Source: Candidatus Acetatifactor stercoripullorum (lineage in GTDB: Bacteria > Bacillota > Clostridia > Lachnospirales > Lachnospiraceae). From it: a DNA stretch of 64,000 bases. Location: contig DXGH01000073.1 of assembly GCA_019114005.1 (NCBI GenBank), positions 62,001 through 126,000 on the forward strand. Direction: 5' to 3'. This document shows positions 17,892 to 26,384 of the stretch, piece after piece; position 1 is the first letter of the stretch, and every line of letters starts with the position of its first letter. The translations under genes were made by a program, and so were the position numbers. The notes below the pieces were generated by a model that saw nothing but the letters and a program-made list of their open reading frames with translations, had not been told where the DNA came from and did not search any database.

Positions 17892-19797
17892 CACCAATAC
17901 TACTGCACGGGGCCGCCGCGCTCCCAAAGGCGTGCTGGGCCGCGTAATCAAGACCGTATTTCAGTTTTACCCGGTGCTTCTGCCCATTACGCTGGTTTGT
18001 ATTCTTATCAATGCCATTGTCAGCTCCATGCCGTCAATTTTCATGCAGAATGCGATCGCCGTGGTCGAGGACACCTTCAGGGATGGTGACTGGGCCACAG
18101 CCTCGGGCCGGATTTTCAATCTGCTGGCTATCCTGATTACCATGTATGTCATCAGCCTGATTGCGGGCATATGCTATACCCAGCTGATGGCGATTATTAC
18201 CCAGGGCACGCTGGCCAAACTGCGGAAAAAGATGTTTGACCATATGCAGGATTTGCCCATTCGTTATTTTGACACTCATAACCATGGCGATATCATGAGC
18301 TTTTATACCAATGATATCGATACCCTGCGTCAGATGATCAGCCAGAGTCTGCCCCAGATGCTGATTTCAGGCGTTATGCTGCTCAGCGTCTTTTGTATTA
18401 TGCTGTATTACAGCGTCTGGCTGGCGCTGGTTGTGGTCTGCGGCGTTGTGGTCATGACCTTTGTGGCGCGCTATGTCAGCGGACATTCCTCCCGCTATTT
18501 CATCAGACAGCAGATCACCATTGCCCGTACGGAGGGATTTATGGAGGAAATGATGAATGGCCAGAAGGTCATCAAGGTATTCTGCCATGAGGACGGCGCT
18601 AAGGCAGATTTTGACAAGGTAAACGATGAGCTGTTTGAAAATTCCGAAAGGGCAAACCGTTACGCTAATATTTTGATGCCCTTGTTAGCCAACATCGGCA
18701 ATGTGATGTACGTTATTGTGGCGCTGGTCGGGGGAAGCCTGCTGCTGGCTGGTGCGCCCAACCTCAGCATTTCAGGCATGGCCTTAAGCATCAGTATTGT
18801 GGTTCCTTTTTTGAATATGACCAAGCAGTTTGCCGGGGCCATTGGACAGGTGTCCAATCAGGTCAACATGGTGGTTATGGGTCTGGCTGGTGCCCATCGT
18901 ATCTTTGCGCTGCTGGATGAAGAGCCTGAGACCGATGAAGGCTATGTGACGCTGGTCAACGCAAGAGAGAGAGCTGACGGTACCCTGGAGGAATACCATG
19001 AACGCACCAATGTGTGGGCGTGGAAGCATCCCCATCACGACGGCACCGTCACCTATACCCGCCTCCAGGGAGACGTACGTTTCTTCGATGTGGACTTTGG
19101 CTATGTGCCGGAGAAAACCGTTCTGCATAATGTTTCCCTGTACGCAAAACCGGGGCAGAAGGTTGCCTTTGTGGGTTCTACCGGCGCCGGAAAAACCACT
19201 ATCACAAACCTGATCAACCGCTTTTATGACATTGCCGATGGTAAAATCCGTTATGACGGTATTAACATCAATAAGATTAAGAAGGCGGACCTGCGCCACA
19301 GCCTTGGCATTGTGCTGCAGGACACCAATCTTTTTACCGGAACGGTTATGGAAAATATTCGTTACGGCAATCTGGAAGCCCGCGACGAGGAATGTATTGC
19401 CGCTGCCAGACTGGCTGGTGCAGATGATTTTATCCGCCGTCTGCCGGACGGCTATAACACCATGCTGACCGGAAACGGAGCAAATTTAAGCCAGGGACAG
19501 CGCCAGCTGCTGGCCATTGCCCGGGCTGCTGTGGCTGACCCGCCCGTTATGATCATGGACGAGGCCACCAGCTCCATTGACACTCACACCGAGGCTATTG
19601 TTCAGCGCGGCATGGATGCGCTGATGGCGGGGCGTACTACCTTTGTGATCGCCCACCGTCTATCCACGGTGCAGAACGCCGATGCGATCATGGTGCTTGA
19701 CCATGGACGGATCATTGAGCGAGGCACCCACGAGGATCTGATCAAGCTTAAGGGAACTTATTATCAGCTGTACACCGGCGCGCTGGAGCTGGATTGA
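17881..19797 (+). CDS. ABC exporter half-transporter, catalytic subunit
   Basis: 638 residues; ATG 17881 follows AGGAGGTGA. Six membrane helices are followed by an ATPase with Walker A GSTGAGKTT near residue 433 and canonical Walker B MIMDEATSS with the catalytic Glu. The signature is non-canonical: LSQGQ instead of LSGGQ. A linker of about 50 residues with EEYHERTNVWAWKHPH separates the two domains. With the preceding gene it would make one active and one degenerate ATP site, the arrangement known for heterodimeric type IV exporters. A strong terminator follows. Confidence 0.93.
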   Translation: MPNNTNTTARGRRAPKGVLGRVIKTVFQFYPVLLPITLVCILINAIVSSMPSIFMQNAIAVVEDTFRDGDWATASGRIFNLLAILITMYVISLIAGICYTQLMAIITQGTLAKLRKKMFDHMQDLPIRYFDTHNHGDIMSFYTNDIDTLRQMISQSLPQMLISGVMLLSVFCIMLYYSVWLALVVVCGVVVMTFVARYVSGHSSRYFIRQQITIARTEGFMEEMMNGQKVIKVFCHEDGAKADFDKVNDELFENSERANRYANILMPLLANIGNVMYVIVALVGGSLLLAGAPNLSISGMALSISIVVPFLNMTKQFAGAIGQVSNQVNMVVMGLAGAHRIFALLDEEPETDEGYVTLVNARERADGTLEEYHERTNVWAWKHPHHDGTVTYTRLQGDVRFFDVDFGYVPEKTVLHNVSLYAKPGQKVAFVGSTGAGKTTITNLINRFYDIADGKIRYDGININKIKKADLRHSLGIVLQDTNLFTGTVMENIRYGNLEARDEECIAAARLAGADDFIRRLPDGYNTMLTGNGANLSQGQRQLLAIARAAVADPPVMIMDEATSSIDTHTEAIVQRGMDALMAGRTTFVIAHRLSTVQNADAIMVLDHGRIIERGTHEDLIKLKGTYYQLYTGALELD

Positions 19798-19885
19798 TTC
19801 TATAAGACTTCCCGTGTATGTAAGGCTTAAGGTACGGCTGCTTTCCATGCAGTGATTTTATGAATGAATGATGTAAGACTAATGA

Positions 19886-19924
19886 GGACAGAGCTGCCAT
19901 AAAAAACAGCTCTGTCCCTTTTAT
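19886..19924 (+). terminator. Intrinsic terminator of the marR-ABC operon
   Basis: GGACAGAGCTG (19886-19896) pairs perfectly with CAGCTCTGTCC (19907-19917), and CTTTTAT follows. Confidence 0.85.
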
Positions 19925-19968
19925 ATATAATAATAGAAGAAAGTTTCATTAAAAATCTCTGAAAAAAC

Positions 19969-19997
19969 TTGCAAGCGCCCTGAATTTAGTGTATAGT
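19969..19997 (+). promoter_or_regulatory. SigA promoter of topA
   Basis: TTGCAA (19969-19974), 17 bases, TATAGT (19992-19997). It implies an untranslated leader of about 255 bases that contains the palindromic element. Confidence 0.6.
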
Positions 19998-20040
19998 GTT
20001 TCACGATTGTTGAGAGAATCAGGTATATATATCAGATAAT

Positions 20041-20211
20041 ATGATGTTGGGGGCAAAAGGTCTCCCAATCACAAAGCGTCAGAATTGTTTGCGGCTTCGG
20101 AGTCAAGTTGCGCCAGGAATCGACAAATTTGCTAAATGCGTTCCAAAAAATCCGAACTCGCTGCGCTCAAACAAGCTTTGTGACCGAAAATCCTTTTGAC
20201 CTCAACATCAT
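20041..20211 (+). repeat. Large imperfect palindromic element in the topA leader
   Basis: The outer arms are 37 bases each. ATGATGTTGGGGGCAAAAGG starts the left arm (20041-20077), and the right arm (20175-20211) is its reverse complement with about eight mismatches; both end in TCACAAAGC. Inside, TTGTTTG (20085-20091) pairs with CAAACAA (20168-20174), GAGT with ACTC, and GGAAT (20115-20119) with GTTCC. It could fold as a branched RNA hairpin or be a miniature palindromic repeat. No coding potential is seen. It is the main content of the gap between the marR-ABC operon and topA. Confidence 0.75.
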
Positions 20212-20261
20212 AATATAAATAGAAGAAACACAGCGAAAACATGGAGTAAGGGGACGGCGAC

Positions 20262-22340
20262 ATGGCAAAGTATTTAGTGATCGTGGAATCACCGGCAAAG
20301 GTGAAGACAATCAAAAAATTTCTGGGAGCAAACTATGAGGTGGCGGCCAGCAACGGACATGTGAGGGATCTTCCCAAAAGCCAGCTGGGGATTGACGTGG
20401 AGCATGATTATGAGCCCAAGTATATCACGATCCGGGGAAAGGGTGACATTCTTGCCAATCTCCGCAAGGAGGTAAAGAAGGCGGAAAAAATTTATCTGGC
20501 AACCGACCCCGACAGGGAGGGCGAGGCCATCTCCTGGCATTTGATGGCAGCCCTGAAGCTGGAAGGGAAGAAGGTGTACCGCATTACCTTTAACGAGATT
20601 ACCAAGAATGCGGTGAAGGAATCTTTGAAAAATGCCAGAGAAATCAATATGAACCTGGTGGACGCCCAGCAGGCCCGCCGGGTGTTGGACAGAATGGTGG
20701 GCTATCGCATTTCCCCGCTGCTTTGGGCCAAGATTAAGAGGGGGTTAAGCGCCGGAAGAGTGCAGTCTGTGGCGCTTCGTCTGATCTGTGACAGAGAGGA
20801 AGAGATCAATGCGTTTATTCCGGAGGAATATTGGTCCTTGGATGTAAACTTAAAGATAGAAGGTGAAAAGAAGCCCATTACAGCAAAATATTATGGCACC
20901 GAAGAGGGCAGACAGTCCATTACCAGCAAGGAACAGGCGGATGCTGTTATGGCATCCCTGGAGGGGGCCCAGTATCGGGTCACAGAAGTGAAAAAGGGGG
21001 AGCGCATGAAGAAGGCCCCTCTGCCCTTTACCACCTCCACACTGCAGCAGGAAGCCAGCAAGGTGTTAAATTTTTCTACCCAGAAAACCATGCGTCTCGC
21101 CCAGCAGCTCTACGAGGGCGTGGATATCAAGGGAGAGGGCACTGTGGGTCTGATTACCTATCTGCGTACGGACTCCACCCGTGTGTCTGAGGAAGCGGAG
21201 CTTCAGGCGGCAGACTTTATAAAATCCCGTTATGGAGAGGAATATCAGTCTGAAAAGAGCGCAGAAAAAAAGACAGGGCAGAAGATTCAGGATGCCCACG
21301 AAGCCATCCGTCCTACGGATATCAACAGACTTCCTGCGCTTGTAAAGGATGAGCTGCCCAGGGATTTGTTCCGGCTTTATCAGCTGATTTGGAAGCGTTT
21401 TACAGCCAGCAGGATGAGCGGAGCCAGATATGAGACAACTTCTGTGAAGATTCAGGCGACAGAGCATATATTTACACTTTCGGCTTCCAGGCTTTTGTTT
21501 GATGGATTTATGAGTGTATATATGCAGGAGGAGGATAAGGAGGAGGAAAATTCTCTTGCAAAAGAGCTGGATAAGGACAGCAGGCTGGAGTATCTTTCCT
21601 TTGACCCCAGGCAGCATTTTACCCAGCCCCCGGCCCACTACACAGAGGCCTCCCTGGTGAAAACCCTGGAGGAGCTGGGCATCGGCAGACCCAGTACCTA
21701 TGCGCCTACCATCACCACAATTCTGGCCAGACGCTATGTGGTAAAGGAGAATAAAAATCTCTATGTGACGGAGCTGGGAGAGGTGGTAAACAATATGATG
21801 AAGGAGGCGTTCCCCAGCATTGTGGATGTGAATTTCACAGCCAACATGGAGGCCCTTTTGGACGGGGTGGAGGAAGGCACCGTAAAGTGGAAAACCATTG
21901 TATCCAATTTTTATCCCGACCTGGAAGAAGCGGTAAAAAATGCGGAGAAGGAGCTTGAGGAGGTCACCATAGAGGATGAAGTGTCCGATGAGGTGTGCGA
22001 GCTCTGCGGCAGGCATATGGTGATTAAATATGGCCCTCACGGACGATTCCTTGCCTGCCCGGGCTTCCCGGAGTGCCGCAATACCAAGCCCTATTTTGAG
22101 AAGATCGGAGTGGCCTGTCCCAAATGCGGGGGAGACATTGTCCTGAAAAAAACCAAAAAAGGCAGAAAATATTATGGCTGCATCAATAACCCCGAGTGTG
22201 ATTTCATGGTATGGCAGAAGCCATCCGGGGAGAAGTGTCCCAAATGCGGCGATATGCTTCTGGAAAAAGGAAATAAACTGGTGTGTATGAACGAACAGTG
22301 CGGCTATGTGACCGGGAAAATCCCTGTGGAAAAGCAGTGA
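20262..22340 (+). CDS. topA: DNA topoisomerase I (type IA)
   Basis: 692 residues. The N-terminal Toprim domain begins KYLVIVESPAKVKTIKKFLG and contains ATDPDREGEAISWH. The catalytic tyrosine is in GLITYLRTDSTRVSEEA. Three C-terminal four-cysteine zinc modules follow: CELCGRH..CPGFPEC, CPKCGGD..CINNPEC and CPKCGDM..CMNEQC. It relaxes negative supercoils behind moving polymerases. topA lies upstream of codY as in B. subtilis, but the xerC and hslVU genes found between them there are absent. Confidence 0.98.
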   Translation: MAKYLVIVESPAKVKTIKKFLGANYEVAASNGHVRDLPKSQLGIDVEHDYEPKYITIRGKGDILANLRKEVKKAEKIYLATDPDREGEAISWHLMAALKLEGKKVYRITFNEITKNAVKESLKNAREINMNLVDAQQARRVLDRMVGYRISPLLWAKIKRGLSAGRVQSVALRLICDREEEINAFIPEEYWSLDVNLKIEGEKKPITAKYYGTEEGRQSITSKEQADAVMASLEGAQYRVTEVKKGERMKKAPLPFTTSTLQQEASKVLNFSTQKTMRLAQQLYEGVDIKGEGTVGLITYLRTDSTRVSEEAELQAADFIKSRYGEEYQSEKSAEKKTGQKIQDAHEAIRPTDINRLPALVKDELPRDLFRLYQLIWKRFTASRMSGARYETTSVKIQATEHIFTLSASRLLFDGFMSVYMQEEDKEEENSLAKELDKDSRLEYLSFDPRQHFTQPPAHYTEASLVKTLEELGIGRPSTYAPTITTILARRYVVKENKNLYVTELGEVVNNMMKEAFPSIVDVNFTANMEALLDGVEEGTVKWKTIVSNFYPDLEEAVKNAEKELEEVTIEDEVSDEVCELCGRHMVIKYGPHGRFLACPGFPECRNTKPYFEKIGVACPKCGGDIVLKKTKKGRKYYGCINNPECDFMVWQKPSGEKCPKCGDMLLEKGNKLVCMNEQCGYVTGKIPVEKQ

Positions 22341-22419
22341 TATGCAGGCAGGAAACAGGGGTAGTGTCAGAATTGTCTCATAAATCAAAAAAAATACAAA
22401 AAAATTAACTGTATGCACA

Positions 22420-22448
22420 TTGTAATCTGATTTTATTTGTGATAAAAT
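22420..22448 (+). promoter_or_regulatory. Putative SigA promoter of codY
   Basis: TTGTAA (22420-22425), 17 bases, TAAAAT (22443-22448), 43 bases ahead of the codY start. Confidence 0.55.
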
Positions 22449-22491
22449 GTTTATATATTGTAATCGGTCTCAATAAAACGGAGGAATGTGT

Positions 22492-23280
22492 ATGAGCAGT
22501 GTACAGCTATTGGACAAGACCAGGAAGATCGGCAAGTTGTTGCACAATAATAATTCCAGTAAGGTGGTTTTCAACGATATTTGCAGTGTGATGCGTGAAA
22601 TTTTGAATTCCAATGTGCTGGTGATCAGCCGCAAGGGCAAGGTGCTGGGGGTGGGGAAGTCCGATGGGATCGAATCCATCACGGAGCTGATTGAGGAGAA
22701 TGTGGGGGGATTTATCGACTCCATGTTAAATGAAAGGCTTCTGGGCGTGCTGTCCACCAAGGAGAATGTGAATCTGGAAACGCTGGGCTTTGAGAGTACG
22801 GATGTGAAAAAATTTCAGGCCATCATTACCCCTATCGAGATTGCGGGAGAGAGGCTTGGCACTCTGTTTATCTATAAATGCTATGACCAGTATGACATAG
22901 ACGATATTATACTCTGTGAATATGGCAGTACCGTGGTGGGTCTTGAGATGCTGCGGGCTGTAAATGAGGAAAGCGCAGAGGAAAGCCGAAAGGTGGCGGT
23001 GGTGAAATCTGCCATAAGCACCCTTTCCTTCTCGGAGATGGAGGCCATCACCCATATTTTCGACGAATTAAACGGCATGGAGGGAATTTTGGTTGCCAGT
23101 AAGATTGCTGACAGGGTGGGAATCACAAGGTCGGTGATCGTCAATGCGCTGCGTAAGTTCGAGAGTGCCGGCGTGATTGAATCCCGTTCCTCCGGCATGA
23201 AGGGTACCTACATCAAGGTACTCAACGATGTGGTGTTTGACGAGATAGAGGAGCTGAAGCGCCAGAATCGTAAAAAATAA
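22492..23280 (+). CDS. codY: GTP-sensing global transcriptional repressor CodY
   Basis: 262 residues from ATG 22492, which has GGAGG seven bases upstream; the ATG at 22486 is too close to that site. The N-terminal GAF domain (MSSVQLLDKTRKIGKLL start) binds branched-chain amino acids. The C-terminal winged helix reads ASKIADRVGITRSVIVNALRKFESAGVIESRSSGMKG, with the conserved VGITRSVIVNALRK. With GTP and isoleucine it represses starvation, transport and often motility genes. Its place just ahead of flgB matches the B. subtilis order and suggests possible direct control of the flagellar operon. Confidence 0.95.
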   Translation: MSSVQLLDKTRKIGKLLHNNNSSKVVFNDICSVMREILNSNVLVISRKGKVLGVGKSDGIESITELIEENVGGFIDSMLNERLLGVLSTKENVNLETLGFESTDVKKFQAIITPIEIAGERLGTLFIYKCYDQYDIDDIILCEYGSTVVGLEMLRAVNEESAEESRKVAVVKSAISTLSFSEMEAITHIFDELNGMEGILVASKIADRVGITRSVIVNALRKFESAGVIESRSSGMKGTYIKVLNDVVFDEIEELKRQNRKK

Positions 23281-23290
23281 GAGCAGATGG

Positions 23291-23325
23291 CGGGACTTGT
23301 TGCATAGTCAATAAGTCCCGTTTTT
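23291..23325 (+). terminator. Intrinsic terminator of codY
   Basis: CGGGACTT (23291-23298) pairs with AAGTCCCG (23313-23320), with an inner TTG/CAA, and TTTTT follows. It separates codY from the flagellar operon. Confidence 0.85.
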
Positions 23326-23357
23326 CATGTTTTTGCATTGAAAACCATAAAAAAATG

Positions 23358-23385
23358 TTGTTTTTTTGGCAAAATAAATTATAAT
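23358..23385 (+). promoter_or_regulatory. Putative SigA promoter of the fla/che operon
   Basis: TATAAT at 23380-23385 with TTGTTT (23358-23363) 16 bases upstream, in an A/T-rich stretch. The leader to flgB would be only about 33 bases, too short for a riboswitch. No SigD-type box (TAAA-N15-GCCGATAA) is seen here. Confidence 0.55.
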
Positions 23386-23424
23386 AGAATAAAGTGGCAG
23401 GAGTGTGTGGAAAGGAGTTCCCTG

Positions 23425-23814
23425 ATGATTCAAACCAATGTATTTGATTATATCAATGTGCTGGACAAGGCTGCGGACGCAAGCTGGCTGAGAAATGAAG
23501 CCATATCCAACAATATAGCCAACGTGGATACACCTTACTATAAGAGGCAGGATGTGTCCTTTGAAAATGAGTTAAAGAAGGCTTTGGGAAGCGGGCTGAA
23601 CAAGTCTATGGACGAGAGAGTATCCTCCATAAAGACCAGTGAGCTTCAGGCAAGGCCCTATACAGATTATGAGAGCTATTCCTACAGACTGGATGGGAAT
23701 AATGTGGACGTTGAAAATGAAAATGTGATGCTTGCGGAAAACCAGCTGAAATACCAGGGGCTTCTCACAAGCATCAACCAGGAGTTTACCAATCTGCAGA
23801 CCGTGATAAAATAG
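23425..23814 (+). CDS. flgB: Flagellar basal-body rod protein FlgB
   Basis: 129 residues from ATG 23425, seven bases after AAAGGAG; the longer track ORF starts far upstream without a site. The rod-protein N-terminal motif is present as RNEAISNNIANVDTPYYKRQDVSF, and the C-terminal helix as LAENQLKYQGLLTSINQEF. It forms the proximal rod with FlgC and FliE. First gene of the flagellar operon, right after codY. Confidence 0.96.
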   Translation: MIQTNVFDYINVLDKAADASWLRNEAISNNIANVDTPYYKRQDVSFENELKKALGSGLNKSMDERVSSIKTSELQARPYTDYESYSYRLDGNNVDVENENVMLAENQLKYQGLLTSINQEFTNLQTVIK

Positions 23815-23855
23815 ATTTTCTCTGTTTTGTCTCAGCTTAGAAAGGATAGAAAAGA

Positions 23856-24308
23856 ATGAGTATGTTCTCTGCTTTTAATATTAACGCATCCGGTCTTACC
23901 TCTCAGAGATACCGTATGGATGTGATTTCTGAAAATGTGGCAAATGCCAACACCACGCGCACGGAGGACGGCACGCCCTACCGGAGAAAAGTGGTTACTT
24001 TCGCCCAGAAGGGGGATCAGACCTCTTTTGGCAGAGTGCTGGGCAGCGTGTCTTTGTACCATGGATACAGCGGACAGGGCGTCAAGGTGGACGGCGTATA
24101 TGAGGATACGGAAACAGAAATGAACATGGTATATGATCCCTCCCATCCGGATGCGGATGAGAACGGTTATGTTACATATCCCAATGTAAATATCATAACG
24201 GAAATGACGAATCTGATTGATGCCAGCAGGGCTTATGAGGCAAACGCCACAGCGTTCAACGCCAGCAAATCCATGGCTCTGCAGGGGCTTCAGCTGACGC
24301 AGCAGTAA
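23856..24308 (+). CDS. flgC: Flagellar basal-body rod protein FlgC
   Basis: 150 residues, the normal size. It starts MSMFSAFNINASGLTSQRYR and has the rod motif VISENVANANTTRTEDGTPY. The C-terminus carries the family helix EMTNLIDASRAYEANATAFNASKSM. It builds the rod with FlgB, is exported through the flagellar type III gate and is cotranscribed with flgB and fliE. Confidence 0.97.
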   Translation: MSMFSAFNINASGLTSQRYRMDVISENVANANTTRTEDGTPYRRKVVTFAQKGDQTSFGRVLGSVSLYHGYSGQGVKVDGVYEDTETEMNMVYDPSHPDADENGYVTYPNVNIITEMTNLIDASRAYEANATAFNASKSMALQGLQLTQQ

Positions 24309-24387
24309 AGCTTAAGCTTTTGAGGGGGAGCAGAAGGCATAGAAATACTGCGCAGAATGGATAAGAAGGATAAGAGGAGTACATACA

Positions 24388-24741
24388 ATGGATTTATCAG
24401 CAATTAGCGGTCTTACGGGAGTCAGTGCTTTGAATGCAGTGGGCGCGGGCTCGGAGGTTTCTGCGGCTTCGCTGACAGGAATGCTCACGGAAAAAAATGA
24501 AAAAGCGGACGGAACATTGTTTAGCGCTATTTTTAATTCGGCGCTGGACAACATTAAAACCACAAACAGCTATCTTTCAGATGCAGAAAATGAGGAAATT
24601 AAGTTTGCTCTTGGAGAAACAGAGAATACCCATGATCTGACGATTGCCTTAAAGAAGGCTTCCACAGCTCTGCAGTACACGGTGACGGTGCGGGACAAGA
24701 TCCTGGAAGCATACCGTGAGCTGATGCAGATTCAGATATAA
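24388..24741 (+). CDS. fliE: Flagellar hook-basal body complex protein FliE
   Basis: 117 residues. The C-terminal half has the family pattern LGETENTHDLTIALKKASTALQYTVTVRDKILEAYRELMQIQI. FliE joins the MS ring to the rod. The N-terminal 40 residues are Gly/Ala/Ser-rich and variable, as usual. It lies between flgC and fliF as in Bacillus. Confidence 0.95.
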   Translation: MDLSAISGLTGVSALNAVGAGSEVSAASLTGMLTEKNEKADGTLFSAIFNSALDNIKTTNSYLSDAENEEIKFALGETENTHDLTIALKKASTALQYTVTVRDKILEAYRELMQIQI

Positions 24742-24762
24742 TAGAGCTGGGGGAAATTTATC

Positions 24763-26358
24763 ATGGCAGACAAGCTGAAAGAAATACCTGCAAAGGTGCT
24801 TGAGTGGTGGAATAAATTTACCGCCAGACAAAAAACCATTATCATCGGTATCGGTGCGGTGGTCATCTTTACTTTCGCAATAATCATATATGTGTTCTCA
24901 CAGCCCCAGTATTCAAGGCTGATCGAATGCGAAACAACAGCCGATGCGGCGGAGGTCATCGACATTCTGGACGGCGCAGGCATTACGCACAGGGAGTCAA
25001 GCGACGGCTTAAAGATCGATGTGGAGACCAGCCAGCTTTCTTCGGCCAACGTAGCGCTTGGCTCGGCGGGGTATGTTCCTGACGACTATTCGCCAGAGGA
25101 TGCGCTGAGCGGGGGAATGTCTACTACGGCATCCGATAAGGAAAAGCTTTGGGGCGTGTATCTGGAGAACCAGCTTTCCAAGGATCTTACCAATTTAAGC
25201 AATGTAAAAAGCGCCACTGTGCGCCTGCATATTCCCGATCAGGATGGGACGCTGATTGCGCAGCAGCAGGAGTCCTCTGCGTTTATTCAGCTTGAGCTGG
25301 ATGGAACCTTCACCTCCGCCAATGCGGCGGCGGTGGCTAAGGCGGCGGCGACTTATCTGGGAAACGAAACCACAGCTAACATCACAATCATCGACAGCGA
25401 TTCCAATATTCTGTTTGAAGGCGGGGAGGATTACACCTCTGCGGGTATTGCCAATTCCATGCAGGAGCTTCAAAATCAGGCGGAATCCATGGTGGCCAAT
25501 CAGGTGAAGAAGGTTTTGTTTGGCACCAATCAGTACAACGCCATTGAGGTCACCAGCCATCTGACTATGGATTACGCCAATTACGAGGAGACTGTAAAGG
25601 AATATTATGCCAATGATGGACGGGAAGAGGGCATGATTTCCCATCAGGACACCTTCGATTCTGAAAGTGACAGCGGCGGAAGCGCTGTGCCTGGAGCGGA
25701 GTCAAATGACGGAACTGTGGAGGTATATCCCGATTCCGGCACCACCTCCTCCACACAGTCGGAGACCTCCACGGACTATCTGCCCAATGAATCCATCAAC
25801 TATAAAGTGACTCCTGCGGGCAGCATTGATTATTCCCAGTCCTCCATTTCCATAACGGCTATTACCTGGAATGAGATTCATGAGGAGGATGTGGAGCGTC
25901 AGGGCCTTTTGGACGGCACCAGCTGGGAGGAATATAAGTCTGCAAACAGCGCGGATGTAAAGATGGATGTGGACCCGGATTTTTACAGCATTGTAGCCAA
26001 TGCTACCGGAATCAGCGAGGATAATATCACCATAGTGGCCTACGAGTCCCCTGTCTTTTATGACAGGGAGGGCATGAATGTCAGCTGGACCACTATTTTA
26101 AGCATTATGATGCTGGTAATGATTCTGGCCCTGCTGGCCTTTGTGGTGCTGCGCAGCATGCGCACCCGGACAGAGGTGGCGAGGGAGGAGGAGCTTTCTG
26201 TGGAGAACCTTCTGCAGTCCACTCCTGGGCCGGAGCTTGAGGACATTGATGTGGAGGCTAAATCAGAAACCCGCAAGCTGATAGAGAAATTTGTGGATGA
26301 AAATCCTGAGGCGGCGGCCAGCCTGCTTCGAAACTGGCTGAATGAGGACTGGAATTAA
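24763..26358 (+). CDS. fliF: Flagellar MS-ring protein FliF
   Basis: 531 residues. Two membrane segments are present, at about 25-46 (TIIIGIGAVVIFTFAIIIYVF) and 444-466 (ILSIMMLVMILALLAFVVL), with the large ring-building domains between them. The final cytoplasmic tail, ENPEAAASLLRNWLNEDW, is the conserved FliG-binding helix. A Ser/Thr/Asp-rich insertion at about 295-340 is typical of the exposed loop. It forms the ring around the export gate. Confidence 0.97.
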   Translation: MADKLKEIPAKVLEWWNKFTARQKTIIIGIGAVVIFTFAIIIYVFSQPQYSRLIECETTADAAEVIDILDGAGITHRESSDGLKIDVETSQLSSANVALGSAGYVPDDYSPEDALSGGMSTTASDKEKLWGVYLENQLSKDLTNLSNVKSATVRLHIPDQDGTLIAQQQESSAFIQLELDGTFTSANAAAVAKAAATYLGNETTANITIIDSDSNILFEGGEDYTSAGIANSMQELQNQAESMVANQVKKVLFGTNQYNAIEVTSHLTMDYANYEETVKEYYANDGREEGMISHQDTFDSESDSGGSAVPGAESNDGTVEVYPDSGTTSSTQSETSTDYLPNESINYKVTPAGSIDYSQSSISITAITWNEIHEEDVERQGLLDGTSWEEYKSANSADVKMDVDPDFYSIVANATGISEDNITIVAYESPVFYDREGMNVSWTTILSIMMLVMILALLAFVVLRSMRTRTEVAREEELSVENLLQSTPGPELEDIDVEAKSETRKLIEKFVDENPEAAASLLRNWLNEDWN

Positions 26359-26384
26359 AGGGTTTGGAAGAGAGGCGAAGGATT

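Noticed and set aside
15304-19925. Integrative island using tRNA-Glu as attachment site
   Set aside because: No integrase, and I see no second copy of the tRNA 3' end near the far border; the codon-usage difference alone does not show this.
21066-22418. 450-codon ORF on the minus strand across topA
   Set aside because: It lies wholly antisense to the strongly conserved topA, with no recognisable domain; it is a shadow produced by codon bias.
23330-23424. c-di-GMP riboswitch ahead of flgB, as in C. difficile
   Set aside because: Only about 33 bases separate the predicted start point from flgB, and no riboswitch-like fold is visible.
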